From the NCBI GenBank assembly GCA_947303755.1, contig CAMYZF010000043.1, positions 1 through 9,110 on the forward strand: a stretch of DNA of 9,110 nt, in the 5' to 3' direction. Shown in pieces: positions 1-4,155 of this stretch. This stretch comes from an uncultured Erysipelotrichaceae bacterium. GTDB lineage: Bacteria > Bacillota_I > Bacilli_A > RFN20 > CAG-826. Under the pieces are notes generated by a model. It was not told the origin of the DNA and ran no database searches. It saw only the letters and a list, made by a program, of their open reading frames with translations. The first letter of the stretch is position 1; each line of letters starts with the position of its first letter. The position numbers and the translations under genes are program-made.

Positions 1-156
1 ATAATTGATTTAAAATGCACATCCTCAATCACAGAACAGCACATAAGACAAATTCTGGCCTATCATTATCTTTCAACAAAAAGAAGTGATCTCAATATTA
101 AAAAGCTGATTGTTTACGATGCTCCAACAGGAAAATCGATTACAATTAACTTATAA
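1..156 (+). CDS. C-terminal fragment, PD-(D/E)XK nuclease-like protein (5' end outside window)
   Basis: The reading frame is open from base 1 and ends at TAA 154-156, giving the last 51 residues of a protein. Two elements fit the end of a PD-(D/E)XK nuclease core. An Asp-Leu-Lys (residues 3-5 of the fragment) after two hydrophobic residues looks like the beta-strand (D/E)xK motif. About 12 residues later QILAYHY matches the Q-x-x-x-Y helix motif of RecB/Cas4-type members. A short hydrophobic strand (KLIVYD) closes the domain, as is usual in the fold. The upstream acidic residues and any other domain lie outside the window, so substrate and role (repair, restriction, phage defence) cannot be stated. 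The gene converges on the membrane-protein gene and overlaps its end by six bases. The fold call is inference from two short motifs. Confidence 0.5.
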   Translation: MIDLKCTSSITEQHIRQILAYHYLSTKRSDLNIKKLIVYDAPTGKSITINL

Positions 157-666
157 ATCATCATTTTCCCTTATGGGAACATTTTCATCAATCTTTGGTT
201 TTGTTAGCTTATACGCTTTTAAACTCCACAATAAAGAGAAGACTGTATAGATCGCACAAGGAATCATCGACCAATAATTCCAGGATAATAGATCAGTTAG
301 CCAGAAGATAACAATAATCAAGAAGCTCATATGAGCAGGCACCAGATACTTTTTAAATAAATATCTAAATTCATAGCCGTGCATAAAGAAGACAATCCAG
401 GATAAAAGGATCAAACCCATGCCTGTATGAGTCAAAACTTGCCAAGAAAGGAACCTGAGAAGGATTCCATAATCATTGGAAAATAGTAAAGTGAGTGTGA
501 GGAACGCTGCGAACGAAAAAATGGAAATCAGAGCGAACAAAAGATAACGACCTCGGTACAATTCTTGAGGGATTTTTTTGACAGGTCTAATGAAAAAATA
601 GACGAGTAGTGGGGCCAACGCAAAAAAGCAAATGACGAAAGAATAAATCGAGTAATAATTGATCAT
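151..666 (-). CDS. small polytopic membrane protein of unknown function
   Basis: This 171-residue protein is not recognised. It has about five strongly hydrophobic stretches suitable as transmembrane helices, near residues 4-26, 41-63, 69-95, 105-127 and 131-150. A short basic loop follows helix 1 (RPVKKIP) and a polar, charged tail of about 20 residues ends in EN-D-D-L. It is rich in Phe, Leu and Trp, and no catalytic or transporter signature is visible. The start at 666 is the only credible one, because the next Met is at residue 83, inside the third helix. There is no Shine-Dalgarno before it; instead a consensus -10 box sits 7 nt upstream, so the mRNA is probably leaderless. The gene is a single transcription unit, separated from rsfS by a terminator and about 300 bases, and converges with the gene ending at 156. 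It could be an accessory membrane protein of any kind. Confidence 0.75.
   Translation of the reverse strand: MINYYSIYSFVICFFALAPLLVYFFIRPVKKIPQELYRGRYLLFALISIFSFAAFLTLTLLFSNDYGILLRFLSWQVLTHTGMGLILLSWIVFFMHGYEFRYLFKKYLVPAHMSFLIIVIFWLTDLLSWNYWSMIPCAIYTVFSLLWSLKAYKLTKPKIDENVPIRENDDL
166..186 (+). terminator. possible weak terminator for the plus-strand fragment
   Basis: A TTCCC / GGGAA inverted repeat (166-170 and 175-179) with a TTAT loop lies ten bases after the TAA at 154-156 and is followed by CATTTTC. The stem is only five pairs and the T run is broken by C. It also lies inside the coding end of the convergent membrane gene, so it may be chance. Confidence 0.25.
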
Positions 667-673
667 CGCAAAT

Positions 674-679
674 ATTATA
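674..679 (-). promoter_or_regulatory. -10 box of the membrane-protein gene (leaderless arrangement)
   Basis: TATAAT reads on the minus strand at 679-674 and ends 7 nt before the ATG at 666. Transcription should therefore begin at or next to the start codon. No clear TTGACA-like -35 is present at 16-18 nt. Two pairs of short direct repeats lie just upstream, where a regulator could act. Confidence 0.5.
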
Positions 680-702
680 ACTCATAGGATAAAAATGAGT
701 AG

Positions 703-747
703 AAAATCGTTAAAATCGTCAAAATATTTAGTAGATAATTAGTAGAT
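703..747. repeat. two pairs of short direct repeats upstream of the membrane gene
   Basis: AAAATCGT occurs at 703-710 and 712-719 (9-base period) and TTAGTAGAT at 728-736 and 739-747 (11-base period, about one helical turn). They lie 37-81 bases upstream of the ATG at 666, a position typical of activator or repressor sites. Short tandem repeats also arise by chance in AT-rich DNA, so a regulatory role is inferred only from placement. Confidence 0.4.
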
Positions 748-753
748 TTAATA

Positions 754-768
754 CACAAAATTTTTGTG
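754..768. repeat. 15-bp palindrome CACAAAA-T-TTTTGTG
   Basis: This is a perfect 7-bp inverted repeat around a single central T. Its right end overlaps the TGTGGATAA (765-773) that matches the DnaA-box consensus on the minus strand. It could be a protein-binding site; it is too AT-rich to be a good terminator stem. Confidence 0.35.
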
Positions 769-773
769 GATAA
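765..773 (-). promoter_or_regulatory. DnaA-box consensus match (TTATCCACA)
   Basis: The minus strand reads TTATCCACA, a perfect match to the bacterial DnaA-box consensus TTATNCACA. Only one perfect copy is seen in the gap. A one-mismatch copy (TTATCCACT, 1372-1380) lies inside the nadD coding region. A lone box is more consistent with titration, local regulation or chance than with an origin. Confidence 0.3.
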
Positions 774-864
774 GCCACTGTCAAACCTCAATTTTGCTGA
801 TTTTCTATTTTGTTATTTTCCTAATTTATTTCGATTAATACTTTCTTTTTTATACTTTGGTTAA

Positions 865-880
865 CATAATGGACATTATG
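865..880. repeat. 16-bp operator-like palindrome
   Basis: CATAATG-GA-CATTATG is a perfect 7+7 inverted repeat with a 2-bp spacer. It lies about 200 bases upstream of the membrane gene start and about 40 bases beyond the rsfS terminator hairpin. The form fits a dimeric regulator site. It has no U tract, so it is not a terminator. Confidence 0.35.
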
Positions 881-920
881 CGAAGTTTGTTATTTTTGTC
901 TCTTTCCACAAAAGTGATGA

Positions 921-951
921 AAATAAAAGCGCACCTTTTTGATGCGCTCTT
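921..951 (-). terminator. intrinsic terminator of the yqeG-yqeH-nadD-rsfS operon
   Basis: On the minus strand AGCGCATC and GGTGCGCT pair (8 bp with one G-U) around an AAAAA loop and are followed by TTTTATTTT. It starts about 20 bases after the rsfS stop codon (970-972), the expected place for the operon end. Confidence 0.85.
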
Positions 952-969
952 AATTCTTTCTTATTTTTC

Positions 970-1287
970 CTACTTTTTTGCGAGGATTTGATCTAGGCTA
1001 ACACGTTCTCTTTCCTCTCTAGAAAAGACATTGATTATAACGTGATAAGCGTCTATTAGCATCCATCCAGACTCAGGAGTTCCTTCGATATGGTTGATGG
1101 CAATTTTCTTCTTGGACAATTCCTCTTCAACGATCTCGCAAAGAGCGTTTAATTGACGAATATTGCCCGCTGTAGCGAGGACATAATACTCTGCGAAAGG
1201 TGTTCTTTCTTTAACATCGATGACCGAAACATCTTCAGCCTTATGTTCTTCAAGAATCTTTTTGACTAAGGTAACGACTTTATCCAT
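970..1287 (-). CDS. rsfS: ribosomal silencing factor RsfS (YqeL/IojAP family)
   Basis: This is a 105-residue protein of normal family length. RsfS binds ribosomal protein uL14 on the large subunit and blocks joining to the small subunit, lowering translation in starved cells. Family features are visible in order: the VSVIDVKER strand (20-28), the FAEYYVLATAG core (31-41) corresponding to the family's ADYFVI-SG segment, RQLNAL (44-49), HIEGTPESGWMLID (66-79) and the VIINVFSREERE helix entry (83-94). Asp79 is kept, but the family's usual D-Y-G-D reads D-A-Y-H, and the common C-terminal YxLE-LW is replaced by VSLDQIL. The ATG at 1287 has an AGGAG Shine-Dalgarno (1295-1299) 7 nt upstream, located within the end of nadD, whose stop is 2 nt away. 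It is the last gene of the operon. Association of rsfS with nadD, yqeK and yqeH is standard in Bacillota. Confidence 0.95.
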   Translation of the reverse strand: MDKVVTLVKKILEEHKAEDVSVIDVKERTPFAEYYVLATAGNIRQLNALCEIVEEELSKKKIAINHIEGTPESGWMLIDAYHVIINVFSREERERVSLDQILAKK

Positions 1288-1289
1288 TT

Positions 1290-2387
1290 TTATTCTCCTA
1301 TGTATTGCTTAAAGCAAGCGTCTGTAAGTTTGTTGGTTATGTCTTTAGCGTGTCCAAGCAGATATTTTTTGTTATCCACTAAAGTGTCGATGAAACCTTG
1401 ATACCAATCTTTTAAGCAAGAATTGATTAGCCAAGTGGAATCGAATTGTCTTGTTGGTTCAATTTTATCTGAAGCATACACCACCATTCCGATTCTTTTC
1501 ATGTTTGAATTTCCAGTACAGTGGAATTTAATAGCTTCTAAAATCTCTTCATCTTTGATACCAAAATCCTTTTTAGCGATATATTCACCAATAAATTGGT
1601 GATAAGCGAATTTTGGAAGATCAACATATTCTGGATAATGTTTCTTCATAAACACCACCGCATCTTCCTTATCACATTTAGATGTTTTACCAACATCATG
1701 AAGAATCGCAGCAATGTAATATCTTTCTGGTTCTTCTAGATTATTCACCACCGCTATTTTATAAGCTAGTCTAGCGACTTGAATCGAATGAGAAAGTCTT
1801 TGAGGAGTTACATATTTCGCAATCTTTCCAACAAAATAGAGTTTATTATCTTCAATGTAGTTCACTACTTCAAATGGTAAATCGAAAGATTTAAGTTCAC
1901 GAATATCGCTGCTTGAGACTTCTCCAGATTCTTCGTAATCTAAAGATTCCATCTTAAAAGCTTTGATATTTTCTTCGCTAAGTTTAAATCCTGGACGAGA
2001 TGAGAAGATGATGGTGACTAATTTAGATATCTCCACCGCATCTTTCCATTTTTCGAATTGATTTACTTGATCGGCACCAATTAGGAAATAAAGATTATCC
2101 TTTGGATATTTTTCTTTAAAGTATTTAACCGTATCAATTGAATAATTGATATCATCTTCTTTTTGAACCTCGTAAAGAGATATTTCATAAGAAAAATCAA
2201 CGTTTTTAAGCGCTAATTCAAGCATATCCTTACGATATGAAATATCCGTTAAAGGTTCTTTCCACCTTGGGGATTTATTTGGTACAAATATCACTTTAGC
2301 GGAATATTTCTTCGCAGCAAAAGAAGCAATACGAAGATGCCCATTATGAATTGGGTCGAAGGTTCCACCAAAGATAATATAATTCAT
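1290..2387 (-). CDS. nadD: nicotinate-nucleotide adenylyltransferase fused to a YqeK-type HD phosphohydrolase
   Basis: A 365-residue two-domain protein. Residues 1-187 are NadD, which joins ATP and nicotinate mononucleotide to give deamido-NAD, the step before NAD synthetase. It shows GGTFDPIHNGH (7-17, with the HxGH nucleotidyl-transfer motif at 14-17), IGADQ (103-107) and SSSDIR (158-163, the ISSTxIR motif). Residues 190-365 are an HD domain of the YqeK type (symmetrical Ap4A hydrolase family): HSIQVA (His200), AAILHDVGK (His230-Asp231), YHQFIGEYIA (His263), IKFHCTG (His289) and SDKIEPTR (Asp307). All expected metal ligands are present. In Bacillus these are two adjacent genes, nadD and yqeK; the fusion is known from Mollicutes. 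The ATG overlaps the yqeH stop (TAATG, 2385-2389) and has no Shine-Dalgarno, so translation is probably coupled. The start is fixed because GGTFDP must lie at the N-terminus. Confidence 0.95.
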   Translation of the reverse strand: MNYIIFGGTFDPIHNGHLRIASFAAKKYSAKVIFVPNKSPRWKEPLTDISYRKDMLELALKNVDFSYEISLYEVQKEDDINYSIDTVKYFKEKYPKDNLYFLIGADQVNQFEKWKDAVEISKLVTIIFSSRPGFKLSEENIKAFKMESLDYEESGEVSSSDIRELKSFDLPFEVVNYIEDNKLYFVGKIAKYVTPQRLSHSIQVARLAYKIAVVNNLEEPERYYIAAILHDVGKTSKCDKEDAVVFMKKHYPEYVDLPKFAYHQFIGEYIAKKDFGIKDEEILEAIKFHCTGNSNMKRIGMVVYASDKIEPTRQFDSTWLINSCLKDWYQGFIDTLVDNKKYLLGHAKDITNKLTDACFKQYIGE

Positions 2388-3529
2388 TATTTACGATCAA
2401 TTTTTGGTCTAGAGTTATAAATCGATACGCCCATTGGGACATAAATTCTAAAGGTTTGGCCTTTAGCAAGGAAATTGAACCAACCTAAACCTTGGATACC
2501 GATATCGCGGTAATTGGATTCGGTAACTTTGATTTCAAAGACATCAAGGTCTTTAACGCTTTTAATTTTGGAGCAATATGGTTTAACAGCTTTCTTAGAG
2601 ATAGCTTTAACAAAGTTTTCTTCGCATTTTTTATTAGAATGGCGTTTGAATTGCATTGCTTCGCTGAAATAGCAACGAAGTTGAGTACGTTTGCCTTCAA
2701 CGAGTTCAATAAAGGCCATACCACCAAAATATAAGACTTCGTCTTCTCTAATGGTGATGTCGGTATATTCAACTGGTTTAGTAACGTAAACTTTCTTGGT
2801 GTTAGCTGCGTCTAAGCCATATAAAACTGAGTTGTTATATGGAATATCTGGAATTTCATAAAGAGTTGTCTTAGAAGACATTGGAAGTTGTAATACACGT
2901 GAGCCTGTACCTGGGTAGATTTCAGATACGATATTGCTTTGTGATAAGTTTTTATAAACTCTGATGAATGAATCGATAAGAGTTGTCTTACCAGCAAGTT
3001 TTGAACCAATGATGTATACATCTTTACCGTTTTTGAGTTCGTAGATTTGCGCGATGATTGTGTGTGCTGTGTCATCATCGAAGGCGTTCGCAAGAGCGAT
3101 ATTATCTTTCTCGACGTGTACACCTTCTGCACGGAAACGGTGCGCAACATATTCACGAGTTTCTTCCTCGTTTGTGCCCTTAGGCATGAGGTCGTATTTG
3201 TTCGCGACGACAAGAATGTTCATTCCAGAAATAAGTTCATTGATTTTATGAGAAAAGCTAGCTTCAAAGGAGAATAAGTTAATGACATAAACGAGTAATG
3301 CGTCTTTCTTTTTCGCATCTTTAACAATAGTTAAAATATCATCACTAACGACAGGTTCATTGGTCTTAGGTTGGAATCTTTCCATTTCGAAACATTTGTT
3401 ACAGAAAAGGAAGTTTTGAGAACCATTTTCTAAGACTTCTTTGTTAATGTAGCCTTCTTTAGTTGGATCGCTGCTTTGTAAAACTGCACCGCAGTTATAG
3501 CATCTTCTGATTTGGGAAATTTGTGACAT
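2387..3529 (-). CDS. yqeH: YqeH-like circularly permuted GTPase (ribosome biogenesis)
   Basis: A 380-residue protein close to family length. YqeH GTPases aid assembly of the 30S subunit. An N-terminal zinc finger has Cys10, Cys13, Cys43 and Cys46. The permuted G domain follows, with G4 NKYD (110-113) before G1 GSKLAGKT (175-182). Then come PGTG (206-209, cf. PGTT), the C-terminal LYFGGMAFIEL (266-276) and a LGWFNF (348-353) region typical of YqeH. Oddities: the G3 DTPG is replaced by EIPD (225-228), the G5 SA signature is absent (IALANAF, 144-150), and the usual VVDIFDF strand reads VINLFSF. The nucleotide site may work differently or poorly. The start is the ATG at 3529, with GGAGGAG 6 nt upstream and a one-base overlap (TAATG) with the yqeG stop. 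A TTG at 3544 would extend the frame but has no comparable support. Next comes nadD, again with a TAATG overlap. Confidence 0.9.
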   Translation of the reverse strand: MSQISQIRRCYNCGAVLQSSDPTKEGYINKEVLENGSQNFLFCNKCFEMERFQPKTNEPVVSDDILTIVKDAKKKDALLVYVINLFSFEASFSHKINELISGMNILVVANKYDLMPKGTNEEETREYVAHRFRAEGVHVEKDNIALANAFDDDTAHTIIAQIYELKNGKDVYIIGSKLAGKTTLIDSFIRVYKNLSQSNIVSEIYPGTGSRVLQLPMSSKTTLYEIPDIPYNNSVLYGLDAANTKKVYVTKPVEYTDITIREDEVLYFGGMAFIELVEGKRTQLRCYFSEAMQFKRHSNKKCEENFVKAISKKAVKPYCSKIKSVKDLDVFEIKVTESNYRDIGIQGLGWFNFLAKGQTFRIYVPMGVSIYNSRPKIDRK

Positions 3530-4050
3530 TATAGACTCCTCCAATCTCTAAGTAAGTTTTTTCTCATAAGTTTTCGTCGTATTGGTCTATCAAATAGACG
3601 ATTGAAATGGGTCGTTGGTTGATCCTCTTTAACTATTTTATCAGTTAAAACCGTCTTAATACCAGCACGATTTCCACAAGGGATATCTGTGACAGTCTGG
3701 TCCCCAATCATCATTGAGGTTGATAAATCAATATTATATTCCTTCGCTTTAGCGAGTAGTTTTTTCGCGAACGGCTTTCTAATTGAGGAGATAAATCTCA
3801 CTCCTAAAGCTTCTGCATAAGTCGTTACTCTTGTTCCTGTGTTATTAGAAACGATGACCATTTCAATGCCTTCTTTTGAAAGTCTTTCTTTCAAATCGAA
3901 AACACGTTTTGACGGGGTCTTGGTTCTATATGAATCAAGAGTGTTATCTAAATCCACTAGGAGAGTCTTTACGTTTTCTTTTTTGTAGAAACTCACATCA
4001 ATTTCAAATATTGATGAAGCATGAGCGTAAGGAACATTGATTTTCGACAT
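3529..4050 (-). CDS. yqeG: YqeG family HAD-type phosphatase
   Basis: A 173-residue HAD superfamily protein, class IIIA-like as in the YqeG family. Catalytic motif I is LLVDLDNTL (30-38) with nucleophile Asp33 and acid/base Asp35. Motif II is the Ser in VIVSNN (65-70), the motif III Lys is in IRKPFAKK (90-97), and motif IV is IGDQTVTD (115-122), giving Asp118 and Asp122 for Mg2+. The physiological substrate of the family is not established; its constant position before yqeH suggests a link to ribosome assembly. The chosen start is the ATG at 4050 (MSKINVPYAH). An in-frame ATG at 4116 would add 22 residues but abuts the parC terminator and lies upstream of the evident promoter. No Shine-Dalgarno precedes 4050, while a TATAAT sits 6 nt upstream, implying a leaderless mRNA. 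It is the first gene of its operon and overlaps yqeH by one base. Confidence 0.9.
   Translation of the reverse strand: MSKINVPYAHASSIFEIDVSFYKKENVKTLLVDLDNTLDSYRTKTPSKRVFDLKERLSKEGIEMVIVSNNTGTRVTTYAEALGVRFISSIRKPFAKKLLAKAKEYNIDLSTSMMIGDQTVTDIPCGNRAGIKTVLTDKIVKEDQPTTHFNRLFDRPIRRKLMRKNLLRDWRSL
3536..3542 (-). promoter_or_regulatory. Shine-Dalgarno deciding the yqeH start
   Basis: GGAGGAG on the minus strand, 6 nt before the ATG at 3529, sits inside the last codons of yqeG. It fixes the yqeH start at 3529 and rules against the in-frame TTG at 3544, which lies upstream of this site. Confidence 0.85.
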
Positions 4051-4056
4051 GCTTAT

Positions 4057-4062
4057 ATTATA
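4057..4062 (-). promoter_or_regulatory. -10 box of the yqeG operon (leaderless arrangement)
   Basis: A consensus TATAAT on the minus strand ends 6 nt before the ATG at 4050. Transcription would start at about the first base of the start codon, so no Shine-Dalgarno can be present in the mRNA. The -35 region is weak (TTATTA about 17 nt upstream). The box lies between the parC terminator and yqeG, giving this operon its own promoter. Confidence 0.6.
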
Positions 4063-4116
4063 GTCATTTTTTAGGAAAGTAATAACTTTTCTAACTAAAA
4101 ATATAAAGACAAGCAT

Positions 4117-4140
4117 GAAAAAACGCCCGCAAATGGGGCG
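4117..4140 (-). terminator. intrinsic terminator of the parE-parC operon
   Basis: On the minus strand CGCCC (4140-4136) pairs with GGGCG (4128-4124) around a 7-nt loop and is followed by six Ts. The stem is short but all G-C, and it begins about 15 bases after the parC stop (4156-4158). It separates parC from yqeG. Confidence 0.8.
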
Positions 4141-4155
4141 AATTTTCGTTTGTTT

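Larger units (their letters stand above)
667..969. other. repeat-rich AT-rich intergenic gap
   Basis: This stretch lacks a convincing gene. From left to right it contains the promoter of the membrane gene (674-679), AAAATCGT twice (703-710, 712-719), TTAGTAGAT twice (728-736, 739-747), a CACAAAA-T-TTTTGTG palindrome (754-768), a perfect DnaA-box match on the minus strand (765-773), a CATAATG-GA-CATTATG palindrome (865-880) and the rsfS terminator (921-951). Open frames of 15 and 40 codons exist on the plus strand, but neither has support as a gene. Confidence 0.7.

Noticed and set aside
695..742. Plus-strand 15-codon open frame with an AGGA 6 nt upstream (possible leader peptide)
   Set aside because: No plus-strand promoter or downstream plus-strand gene exists for it to lead, and its lysine/serine-rich content comes from the direct repeats.
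667..969. Replication origin in the intergenic gap
   Set aside because: Only one perfect DnaA box is present, there is no box cluster, and dnaA, dnaN or rpmH are not nearby.
869..991. Plus-strand 40-codon open frame starting ATGGACATT
   Set aside because: It has no convincing ribosome site, runs through the rsfS terminator and into the rsfS 3' end on the opposite strand, and its composition is what antisense reading of AT-rich DNA would give.
3530..3544. TTG start extending yqeH by five residues
   Set aside because: The GGAGGAG site is correctly placed only for the ATG at 3529, and lies downstream of the TTG.
4051..4116. Upstream ATG (4116) adding 22 residues to yqeG
   Set aside because: It abuts the T tract of the parC terminator, lies upstream of the TATAAT and has no Shine-Dalgarno; YqeG family proteins start close to the MSKINVPYAH region.
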